64,000 nt of DNA. It comes from JASJBU01 sp963797085 (GTDB taxonomy: Bacteria > Pseudomonadota > Gammaproteobacteria > Chromatiales > Chromatiaceae). A program made the translations under genes and the position numbers. Of the stretch, positions 54,832 to 62,458 are shown one piece after another; position 1 is the stretch's first letter; each line of letters begins with the position of its first letter. Below the pieces are notes generated by a model that saw only the letters and a program-made list of their open reading frames with translations, did not search any database and was not told where the DNA came from. The stretch covers positions 248,001 to 312,000 of the forward strand of contig CAWCOA010000004.1 in NCBI GenBank assembly GCA_963797085.1, given 5' to 3'.

Positions 54832-55236
54832 TTAGGTTTCCAGCCAGTTTTCTACTTTTAGCCCGGGTACGCGGGAGAACTCACGAACATTGGCTGTTAT
54901 CACAACACAATCCAGCACGAGGGCATGGGCAGCAATGAGCATATCATTCGGTCCGATAACTTCCCCCCGATTTTCCAGATGGGTTCGCAGTTTTCCATAC
55001 TGTCGATCTACCGGTTCCTCCAGAGGTAGTATTTCCAATGCCGAGAGAATCGCTTCCACTTGGGCAGTTAAGCGCTCGGAGTTACGCTTGCTGGCACCGA
55101 AATGCAGCTCAGCTGCCACTACGATACTGGTACAAATGTTTTTCTCACCCTCCACTGCAATCTTCTCTGCTACGACGCCTTGCGGGTGACGCACCAAATC
55201 AGACAGGATTTTGGTATCCAATAGAAAATGGGGCAT
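54832..55236 (-). CDS. vapC: PIN-domain toxin (VapC/FitB-type)
   Basis: 134 residues from ATG 55236. PIN motifs: FLLDTKILSDLVRHP (usual Asn after DT is Lys here, the Asp is kept), TSIVVAAELHFGASK (Glu) and VIGPNDMLIAAHAL (Asp), then CVVITANVREFSRVPGL. Endoribonuclease toxin. It starts five bases after the VapB stop codon. Confidence 0.92.
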   Translation of the reverse strand: MPHFLLDTKILSDLVRHPQGVVAEKIAVEGEKNICTSIVVAAELHFGASKRNSERLTAQVEAILSALEILPLEEPVDRQYGKLRTHLENRGEVIGPNDMLIAAHALVLDCVVITANVREFSRVPGLKVENWLET

Positions 55237-55241
55237 CAAAC

Positions 55242-55481
55242 TCAAAGCTCCACGTCATCGAGTGGCAGTAATGTTTCATCCACATCAGGAAAGGTTTCGT
55301 CAAGTGGCTCCAGCGTAGCAAGCAAGGCGAGCAGCCTGCCTTTCCTGACCGGCTCTACAATCAGTCTGTCGCCCTCTTTGTGAATAATCGCTTCATCACC
55401 CTCCAACTCAAACTCTCGAGGGATACGCAACGCCTGGTTACGGCCATTTCGAAATAGACGTACATGTCGTTCAGAATTCAT
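55242..55481 (-). CDS. vapB: VapB-type AbrB/SpoVT antitoxin
   Basis: 79 residues from ATG 55481 (MNSERHVRLFRNGRNQALRI). The AbrB-like swapped-hairpin segment RIPREFELEGDEAIIHKEGD is followed by an acidic toxin-binding tail (DETFPDVDETLLPLDDVEL). Forms a standard vapBC module with the following PIN gene. Confidence 0.92.
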   Translation of the reverse strand: MNSERHVRLFRNGRNQALRIPREFELEGDEAIIHKEGDRLIVEPVRKGRLLALLATLEPLDETFPDVDETLLPLDDVEL

Positions 55482-56340
55482 AGTCATCACCATCTATCAT
55501 CGTGCATAGGTCAAAGCATATGCCACAAACAGAAGCACGTCAAAAAGATTGACGAATTCATTATCCTTATCTATTTCGAAGGCCTTTGGCTGAAGTCATC
55601 AAGTTGCTCCAAAGTCGATCATGTGCCTTATACCCGCATACTCAGAACCTTTTTTAATATAAAAGTCACTGGGCTTGCGTTTTTTGGGGATCATCGCTAA
55701 TGAAGTCTATAGGTAAGAACCTAGCTTTCTCCGAGGTTTCGCGGTCATGGATGTTGCCTTTGTGATCGACACTTACAATGATCAGCAGAATTACCTGGAA
55801 GATCCTCGCCCGCATTACTACCGTAGCTACACATGGATACCCCGAAGCCGGCAATAAACCCAGACGGCTCGATTTCGAATGGATGTTTAGAGCCAAGGCG
55901 CAGTCTGTCTCTGACTAGCAGCCTGCCACCTTACGGGAAGTAACAAAGGTAAACTTTGGATAGAGATACAGCATCGCCGGGGTTGTCTATTGATGGCAAA
56001 GAAGTTCAGGTCCATCAATGGCGCCAGATAGCATGCCGCAAGATCGATTCAACAGAAACGTTTAAATGCACCTTATTGGATGCATTGGCAGTTACGACAT
56101 GTGGACCTTTAATTTATTGACCACCGTGTATCTTTCAGGAACAGATACGCACAGTAACAAACAGGTTAGAACACCCGTTTGACCAGCGAAAAAGCAGAGG
56201 ACGTTACGATCAACACACAGACGAACTATTCAGAACCAGGAAGAATATCCAGCACCGTACCGAGAGTGTACTTACACTGGAAACACCCAGAAAAAGACGC
56301 GCCCAAAGAGCGCTTATCTTATTGTTTTTATTATATAATT
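55482..56340. other. Region with no supported gene
   Basis: About 860 bases. In 55790-55920 a plus-strand frame without a start reads THGYPEAGNKPRRLDFEWMF and RAKAQSVSD before a stop, which looks like the tail of a broken gene I cannot name. A divergent GTGTACC-type repeat is near 56255-56275. Nothing else is recognised. Confidence 0.35.
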
Positions 56341-56387
56341 TGGTGAGCCATGAAGGATTCGAACCTTCGACCAATGGATTAAGAGTC
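56341..56387 (-). tRNA. 3' fragment of a tRNA-Lys (CTT) gene, probable attachment-site relic
   Basis: Read on the minus strand it gives the anticodon loop CTCTTAA, then TCCATTGG, the T arm GAAGG-TTCGAAT-CCTTC and the acceptor end GGCTCACCA. The 5' half is absent: the upstream bases cannot form the D arm or the anticodon stem. Such a 3' half-tRNA is what integration of an element at a tRNA 3' end leaves behind. No integrase gene is seen nearby. Confidence 0.75.
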
Positions 56388-56787
56388 GGAGCATGAAAAC
56401 TAATGGTCATTATTTTTCAATAAGTTACCGGTACGCCCGTTGCGTATTTTGCACGACAAAGCATAACGACTCATAACTCATTCACGCAAAATTCACGCAA
56501 GCTATTCCAATTTCCAACCACTTAGTTCGTAGACAGGGCCGCAAATGTAAGTGATTGTTTTTATTACGCCCAAAGACGTCGTTCGTTGCTCAAATTGTCG
56601 GACTATGCAGGACTGTTGTCGGAAACACCCTCATCGATTGAACAACAGATAATGTAGACCAATATGCGCGCCCAATCCATAATAATCCTCACCACCGACT
56701 ACTAATAATCAGTCAATTTTAGGTCTCATTTGAGCACCGGTTTTTTTATATAAACCTGTGTCTTAGCATCAGATACTCACCTTGATA

Positions 56788-56810
56788 TATATACGGCTTT
56801 GCCGTATATA
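56788..56810. promoter_or_regulatory. Palindromic operator upstream of the second HigBA-type module
   Basis: TATATACGGC-TTT-GCCGTATATA, 10-bp perfect arms ending eight bases before the toxin start. It is the likely binding site of the XRE antitoxin encoded in the same operon. Confidence 0.7.
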
Positions 56811-56818
56811 CTTACAAT

Positions 56819-57139
56819 GTGTACACCATTATTGAAACCCCGCTCTTTTCCCGCCTGGCTGCGGATTATTGGACAGAGGATGAGCGCGGAGTCTTTGCTA
56901 CATGGTTATCCGGGAACCCCAAAGCCGGTGACGTTATACCGGCCTCAGGTGGAATCCGTAAAGTCTGCTGGTCACGTGCAGGTAGCGGCAAGCGTGGCGG
57001 GGTCAGGGTTATTTATTTCAACCAACTTTCCAATGGAGAAATCTGGCTGCTGTTGCTCTACTCCAAAAGTGCCAGAGAAAATATCCCGGCCCATGTACTT
57101 CGGGCCATCAAAGAGGAGATCAAAGATGCCACTGAGTGA
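56819..57139 (+). CDS. RelE/HigB-type toxin
   Basis: 106 residues from GTG 56819. TPLFSRLAADYWTEDERGVF and GDVIPASGGIRKVCWSRAG are typical of the HigB2-like branch, and the core RGGVRVIYFNQLSNGEIWLL and LYSKSARENIPAHVL is preserved. Ribosome-dependent mRNA cleavage is expected. The C-terminus overlaps the antitoxin gene by 14 bases. Confidence 0.9.
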   Translation: MYTIIETPLFSRLAADYWTEDERGVFATWLSGNPKAGDVIPASGGIRKVCWSRAGSGKRGGVRVIYFNQLSNGEIWLLLLYSKSARENIPAHVLRAIKEEIKDATE

Positions 57140-57422
57140 GAAAGCACTGGAAAAACGCGATGCCGATCGAAACATCGGCGAGGAACTATTGCAGTCCGTC
57201 CGTCAAATGAAAAAGGATCGCAAGGGGAAGGTTCATTCACCCGTGGCACAGGCACGTTACAAGGTGGGACTATCTCAGGCCCAGTTCGCCACACTACTAG
57301 GAGTAAGCGTGCGCACCCTGCAAGATTGGGAACAGGGCCGTCGCCAACCGAGCGGTGCTGCGCAAACTCTGCTGAAGATTGCCGAGACTCGCCCCGAGGT
57401 GCTGCGGGAACTTGCTGCATAA
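57126..57422 (+). CDS. XRE-family antitoxin of the second HigBA-type module
   Basis: 98 residues from ATG 57126. A charged N-terminal region (LSEKALEKRDADRNIGEELL) precedes a helix-turn-helix at about 45-90 (YKVGLSQAQFATLLGVSVRT, LQDWEQGRRQPSGAAQTLLK). It neutralises the RelE-type toxin and should bind the palindrome at 56788. Confidence 0.9.
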   Translation: MPLSEKALEKRDADRNIGEELLQSVRQMKKDRKGKVHSPVAQARYKVGLSQAQFATLLGVSVRTLQDWEQGRRQPSGAAQTLLKIAETRPEVLRELAA

Positions 57423-57502
57423 GCACATGAAGGGAAACGGTATTGTCAGGTTAGTGAGCACGACATTGATAAAGGAAAGATCTGATTGGGTTGGATAATC
57501 CA

Positions 57503-57722
57503 TCAGGCACAACTCACCTGCTGCCATTGGATAAACGCTCGTGCACGAAACAGACGATAGTTCTCCGCCCGAAGTAAGTGACGTCCAACACGAAAAAGAT
57601 TGCTTACGATTCCATGCACAGACAGAAACCGTTGGGCTTGCCCAGGCGACTTAAATCGACGCATTTGTCGCTCTCTTTGACGAGTCGGTTGATGTGAAAG
57701 CTCGCCCCTGTCCTCCGCAATT
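57503..57722 (-). pseudogene. C-terminal remnant of an IS6-family DDE transposase
   Basis: A minus-strand frame without a start reads SHQPTRQRERQMRRFKSPGQ, AQRFLSVHGIVSNLFRVGRH and LLRAENYRLFRARAFIQW, then TGA 57503-57505. This is the conserved C-terminus of IS6/IS240-type transposases; the DDE catalytic part is missing. Fossil of an insertion between the TA module and the YecA-like gene. Confidence 0.78.
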
Positions 57723-57785
57723 ATTATCGCGCCAGGTTATTCAGCGATTACTGACTCCAGTCGTCATGCATTTCCTGCAGTGGGA

Positions 57786-58523
57786 TCAATGCAATGTACG
57801 TCCGGAACCACAGCAATGTTTGTATTTCTTTCCGCTCCCACAAGGGCAAGGCGCATTGCGTCCCACCTTTGACTTTTCTGCGGATCTCTTGGAATGGGGC
57901 GAAGTCAGGGTTTTTCCAGAACCTTCTTGATGAGGTAACCAATAAGCATGTATGGCATGGACCGTCGGTTCAATCTTGCTGGACCACTGCGCATGCAGCG
58001 CCGCCTCGTCCTCCGCCGCATCCAGTTCTGCCCAACCTTCCGGTGTGGCAAAGAGCTGGAAGGGCCGCAAGATACCTGGCTTCTCATCCAGTAACGGCTG
58101 CCAGGCATCGCCCGTTAAGGCAATCCCCTGCAGAAATCCACTGCACCATTCATCGACAATCGTGTAGGTCTTGCCTTCCACCTCGCGGATATAGAAGGTT
58201 GGGATAAATTTCTCGGGCGCGATCTCAAAGATCATGATCACCGAGTTGTACAGCCGCATGACGAGACTCACGACCCGATTGAAGATCTTCATGGAAGAAA
58301 TCTCCGGCATCGGATCTTCTGGGTCACCGCCAAAGACACGCGGCAACCACTGCTCTGGTGTCACTGTCACCGGCCCAATCGCGATTGCCGTGAGAAAACC
58401 TTCGAGGGTGACGGCGAGCATGCACTCTTCAGATAGATCCTCTGAGAGGAGCAAGTCATCCAGTTCCTCGAACTCGTCGTCGGTGAGCGGCTCCATGATC
58501 TGTGGCTCGAGTCGTTTAGCCAT
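57786..58523 (-). CDS. YecA/YgfB-family (UPF0149) protein with C-terminal SEC-C zinc motif
   Basis: 245 residues. The UPF0149 domain (EELDDLLLSEDLSEECMLAV, LEGFLTAIAIGPVTVTPEQW) covers about 10-200. The C-terminus carries a SEC-C motif with Cys/His zinc ligands: GRNAPCPCGSGKKYKHCCG. SEC-C zinc fingers bind the SecB chaperone or the ribosome in relatives such as SecA. The role of this family member is unknown. Intact despite lying between IS remnants. Confidence 0.87.
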   Translation of the reverse strand: MAKRLEPQIMEPLTDDEFEELDDLLLSEDLSEECMLAVTLEGFLTAIAIGPVTVTPEQWLPRVFGGDPEDPMPEISSMKIFNRVVSLVMRLYNSVIMIFEIAPEKFIPTFYIREVEGKTYTIVDEWCSGFLQGIALTGDAWQPLLDEKPGILRPFQLFATPEGWAELDAAEDEAALHAQWSSKIEPTVHAIHAYWLPHQEGSGKTLTSPHSKRSAEKSKVGRNAPCPCGSGKKYKHCCGSGRTLH

Positions 58524-58544
58524 GGGCGATCCAGACTGAAAGGT

Positions 58545-59657
58545 TCAAGCGGCCTCAAGCCGGTAGTCGTTATGCAGTCCACTCAGCACAGGGTGTGAAC
58601 TCACCCGCTGGTTTACAGCGATTCGATGACGCGTCGATTGGTGTCGGGCGGGAAGGTATTCTGGTGGACTCGGGATACCAGGACCCAGCGACATATGCGG
58701 GCGCGACTGGTTGTAATAACAAGCCCATTCTTTCACGATGCGATGTAAGTGCGATCGACCCAATGGGATCAAGTAGTCTAGACACTCGCGCCTTAGGGTC
58801 CCAATGACCCGCTCGCAAAAGCAATTTGCGAGAGGACTCCGATAAGGACTTTTGAGAACACGTAATCCCAGGTTTCGAATGGATTTATCCAAATCGGCAG
58901 AAAAGATACCGTCGCGATCATGAATGAGGAACCGATAGGTATGATCCGATGGGATCGCTTCGCGAAGCTGTTGCAGTGTCCATGCCGCCGTTGGGTGATC
59001 GGTGACATTGGCATGTATCAGTTTTCGCGTTTCAATCTCTATGATTACAAACACATAGAGAAACTTGAATGTCGCTGTAACCACGGTCAGAAAATCACAG
59101 GCAACGATTGCCTTGGCATGATTGGCCACGAAGGTGGACCAGCGCTGATCACCACGCGGTTGTCCCTTTGGGCGTTTTGGCATGTACTTTCGAATGTGCG
59201 CGGTGAAATCTGGATCCCGAGTTTGAGCAAGAGTTCATTGGCGATACGCTCCTCTCCCCATCCAATATTACCTCGCGCCATCTTTCGGATGAGTGCGCGT
59301 AGTTCCGTCGGTATCGGTGGCCGGCCTGGCCGTGACTTCCATCGCCAGAACAGCCGAAAGCCCTGTGACGATGCCAGCCGATGAATGTTTTTGGTGTGAC
59401 ATTCACCAAAGCACCCTTCCACGCGAATACGCGTGAGAGTAGCACCAGTATAAATCGGGATACGTTGTCGAAGCGTCGCGGTGCGATTTTACGCTCTTGA
59501 TAAAAGGTAAGTTGCTTTCGGAGGAATAGATTCTCAGCCGCCAAGGCAGTACGGGATGCGCACATAAGGCAATAAAATGCACGCCGCTGGTGAAGAGTGT
59601 ACGAACGAGACGGGCAATCTCGTATAACGTCTTGAAGATGGGAGAAATAATGTCCAT
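58545..59657 (-). pseudogene. Full-length integrase-core (rve, DDE) transposase with several frameshifts
   Basis: The reading order on the minus strand is: MDIISPIFKTLYEIARLVRT from 59657, then ALAAENLFLRKQLTFYQERK, then GFRLFWRWKSRPGRPPIPTE and RIANELLLKLGIQISPRTF. The intact catalytic part ends it (IVACDFLTVVTATFKFLYVF, FLIHDRDGIFSADLDKSI, NCFCERVIGTLRRECLDYLI). DDE residues are present, but at least three frame changes lie between 59100 and 59600. The element probably interrupted the helicase gene whose tail is at 59738. Terminal inverted repeats were not identified. Confidence 0.82.
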
Positions 59658-59737
59658 ACCCTCAGCATACACCGACCCATCAATGCTTGGCTAATTCACA
59701 TCCTCAAACCAGCAAAAATGTGCAGTCGGGGAATATT

Positions 59738-59986
59738 TGCGGACCACACCCGACTCAAGGACACCAAGCGCCGTGCTCGCCTCGCCGAACGGGTCGAAGA
59801 GCAGAAGACCCTACAGGAAGAGATCAAGAACCTCGAAGCCGCCAGCGCCGTCAGCGACAGGAGATCTTCGACGTGGAAGACGAGATCGAATCGAAGCGGG
59901 ACCAGCTCATCGAGGCACTCGAACGGCGCCTGAAACAGAAGACCCTCGTTCATTTTCTCTTCCGAATCCGATGGGAAATTGTATAA
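59738..59986 (+). pseudogene. C-terminal remnant of a large SNF2/DEAD-type helicase (defence-island type)
   Basis: A start-less frame reads DHTRLKDTKRRARLAERVEE and QKTLQEEIKNLEA. After a frame change it continues RQRRQRQEIFDVEDEIESKR, DQLIEALERRLKQKTLVHF and RIRWEIV before the TAA. This coiled-coil end is typical of large helicases placed just before Fic and methyltransferase genes in defence islands. The rest of the helicase is missing, apparently lost when the transposase at 58545-59657 arrived. Confidence 0.6.
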
Positions 59987-60088
59987 TATGTCGAAAATTT
60001 AGTCTTCGTTCGACATATTCAATCAATGTATCTAACACATCGACACGTTTTCGCAATATGTCGAGGAACGCAGAAATAATCGACATAT
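59985..60088. promoter_or_regulatory. Two inverted ATGTCGA operators upstream of fic
   Basis: AATATGTCGAA (59985-59995) faces TTCGACATATT (60009-60019), and AATATGTCGA (60055-60064) faces TCGACATAT (60080-60088), which overlaps the fic start. Regular pairs of one motif suggest a dedicated repressor, possibly the winged-helix domain of the Fic protein itself. Confidence 0.6.
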
Positions 60089-61196
60089 GGCATTTTCCCC
60101 GACAGCGCCCTACAACGAACTTCCCCCTCTGCCGCCGAAAGCAGAGCTGGAAACCCGCGCCGTCCTGAAATTGTGCATCGAGGCACGCGCCGAACTCGCT
60201 GAACTCAAGCAGCTCGGCGAGAGTCTGCCCAACCCGACGGTGCTGATCAACGCCATACCGCTGCTCGAAGCACAGGCCAGTTCCGAGATCGAGAACATCG
60301 TCACCACGTCGGACCGGCTGTTCCGGTTCGCCGAAACCGGTAACCATCAGCTAGACCCGGCGACGAAAGAGGCATTGCGTTACCGCACCGCCCTCTACCA
60401 CGGGTAACGGCGACTGGCCCAACGCCCCTTGAACACCAATTTGGCCGTCGAAGTCTGCGGCATCATCAAAGACATTAAGCTGGACGTCCGCCGCACGCCC
60501 GGCACCCAGCTGGTCAACGATCGCACCGGCGAGGTCATTTACACCCCACCCGAAGGCGAAGCACTGCTGCGCGAAAAACTCGTCAACTGGGAAGCGTTCT
60601 TGCATGCCGACGACGACATCGACCCGCTGGTGCGCATGGCCACAGGGCACTATCAGTTCGAGGTCATCCATCCGTTCACTGACGGCAACGGCAGAACCGG
60701 TCGCATACTCAACCTGCTCTATCTCGTCGAACGCGACCTGCTCAATCAACCGACGCTCTACCTGTCCGGCCATATCAACCGGACCAAGCGCGACTACTAC
60801 CGCCTCTTGCTCGATGTGACCACCGCAGAGCGATGGGAGGAATGGACCCTGTACATGCTCGAAGCAATCCGCGAGACATCGACCTGGACCAGCAACAAAG
60901 TCCGCGCCGCGCAGGCGCTGCTCGAACACACGGTCCAGCATGTGCAACGGCAGGCCAGCAACATCTACACTCACGAGCTCGTCGAGCAGCTCTTCGTTCA
61001 ACCGTATTGCCGCATCGCCAATCTGGTAGACAGCGGCATCGCCAAGCGGCAGACGGCTTCCGTCTATCTCAAACAGCTCTGCGACATCGGCGTGCTCGAA
61101 GAACACAAGGTGGGGCGGGAAAAACTTTTTCTGCATCCCAAGTTCCTCACGCTACTCACGCGCGACAGTAACGAATTCGATGATTATCCGGCGTGA
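60087..61196 (+). pseudogene. Fic-family AMPylase with an in-frame TAA
   Basis: Fic_N, Fic and C-terminal winged-helix arrangement, about 369 codons. The N-terminal inhibitory pattern (S/T)xxxE(G/N) occurs in ASSEIENIVTT. The catalytic loop HPFTDGNGRTGRILNLLYL is intact, and the C-terminus has a HTH-like ANLVDSGIAKRQTASVYLKQ. TAA at 60405-60407 interrupts the frame after RYRTALYHG, and the same frame goes on RRLAQRPLNTNLAVEVCGII. A Tyr codon (TAC/TAT) changed to TAA would explain it. Fic enzymes transfer AMP to target proteins. The gene is either dead or produces only the C-terminal catalytic part from an internal start. Confidence 0.82.
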
Positions 61197-61229
61197 CGGA
61201 ATCGCGCTGAATCACCAGGACCCTGACCC

Positions 61230-61310
61230 ATGGCCACTAAAGACGACAAGCGACAAAAATTCATCGCCCTGCTGCATGCCCAGTTCCAGCTCGATCAACC
61301 CGACCTGGAT
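61230..61310 (+). pseudogene. N-terminal stub of a DNA methyltransferase-like protein
   Basis: ATG 61230 opens MATKDDKRQKFIALLHAQFQ and LDQPDLDFGFY, which resembles the start of type III-like adenine methyltransferases found after Fic genes. Similarity is lost after about 27 codons and a stop appears at 61434-61436. The stub probably marks a deletion or insertion breakpoint. Confidence 0.45.
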
Positions 61311-61791
61311 TTCGGCTTCTACCCGCCTGGTCAAAATACCCATGCGGCTATTGTCGAGTACTCCAATACAAAGAGAGTACGCGAGAGTAGCTCCACAGGT
61401 GACCGTGTCTCTGGCGAACTCTTACTTATCTCTTGAAAATAGACGCTTAGTTGGCCTTGCGCCTAATAATGGTCTGCCCTACTCCAGTTTCCCCATGAAG
61501 GATTTGATCGTTTTCCTCCCACAACTATTAAACACAACCATCACCGATTACCTAGTATCCAACCAAGTACTTGCCACCTCTGGTATTGCCATACCGTATT
61601 GGTTCCAAAATAAAAACAAGTCCAATGTGACGATTCACATAATCTCTTGCCGCATATTTGCCGGAGTCGTCTGTAATAGATTGTTCTGGCTTATGCGTAT
61701 ATGTAATGCGACGTGAGATTCAGTGATATATCTAAGCAACTTTTTATATGTTCGCCTACATTGGCAATACAGCAAATAGAGCGTTTTCAAT
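61311..61791. other. Non-coding debris between the methyltransferase stub and lexA
   Basis: About 480 bases, AT-richer to the right. A plus-strand open frame continues to 61716 without recognisable features. No RNA gene or repeat is seen. Confidence 0.35.
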
Positions 61792-62391
61792 TCAACGATA
61801 ACTCCTTAACAAACCTCTGAGCACACCCTGGATCTGGATCTCATCCGGTGAGTAGATCATCGCGGCCATCTCGGAATTCGCGGGGTAGAGAATCACCTTG
61901 CCGGGTTTTTGTTCTATTTTTTTCAGCGTCGCCTCTTCATTGTTGACCAGGGCCACGACGATCTCTCCATTGCTTGCGGTATCCTGCTGTTCGATGACCA
62001 CATAGTCCCCATCGAAGATGCCCTCTTCGATCATCGAGTCACCGGACACTTGCAACACATAACAAGGTTTTGTTCCGAGGAATTCATCAGGGACCTTCAT
62101 CAATGCTGCATTCGAGATGGCCTCGATGGGCTTGCCGGCTGCGATACGACCCAGGTAAGGAATGCCCTCCTCTGCTGTGCTTTGCTCTACCAGGCGTATC
62201 CCTCGCTGCAATCCTTCCATGGGTTCTATCAAACCCGCCTGAATCAGCGCCTGGATATGTTTATGCAGTGAACCCCTGGAGCTGAGCCCCAGCAGCTGGC
62301 AGAGCTCATCATAGGTTGGCGGGTGATCAAAGTGGTCGAGGTTGTCACGCAGGGTGTCATAGATCTCTTGCTGGCGCCGGGTCAGTTTCAT
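61792..62391 (-). CDS. lexA: LexA SOS repressor
   Basis: 199 residues. A winged HTH lies in the first 65 residues (TRRQQEIYDTLRDNLDHFDH, TYDELCQLLGLSSRGSLHKH), and an S24 self-cleaving domain follows. The cleavage site Ala85-Gly86 is in GRIAAGKPIEA, Ser119 is in VSGDSMIEEGI and Lys157 is in EEATLKKIEQ, so autoproteolysis should work. The HTH recognition region differs from that of E. coli LexA, in line with the different operator motif seen upstream. It is divergent from the helicase gene at 62459. Confidence 0.93.
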   Translation of the reverse strand: MKLTRRQQEIYDTLRDNLDHFDHPPTYDELCQLLGLSSRGSLHKHIQALIQAGLIEPMEGLQRGIRLVEQSTAEEGIPYLGRIAAGKPIEAISNAALMKVPDEFLGTKPCYVLQVSGDSMIEEGIFDGDYVVIEQQDTASNGEIVVALVNNEEATLKKIEQKPGKVILYPANSEMAAMIYSPDEIQIQGVLRGLLRSYR

Positions 62392-62406
62392 GATTGCCCT
62401 TGATTT

Positions 62407-62453
62407 GTTCTCCTGTTGTTCTCTATTCTACACAAAGAGAACCGATAGAGAAC
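62407..62453. promoter_or_regulatory. Paired GTTC-N7-GTTC candidate SOS boxes
   Basis: Plus strand GTTC-TCCTGTT-GTTC (62407-62421) and minus strand GTTC-N7-GTTC (62439-62453, seen as GAAC-CGATAGA-GAAC on the plus strand) lie between lexA and the divergent helicase. The direct-repeat GTTC-N7-GTTC form is the LexA box known from alphaproteobacteria, not the CTG-N10-CAG box of enterics. Confidence 0.6.
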
Positions 62454-62458
62454 AGCCC

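Noticed and set aside
57786..58523. SecA fragment, because of the C-terminal CPCGSGKKYKHCCG motif
   Set aside because: The rest is a UPF0149 domain; the SEC-C motif occurs in many unrelated proteins.
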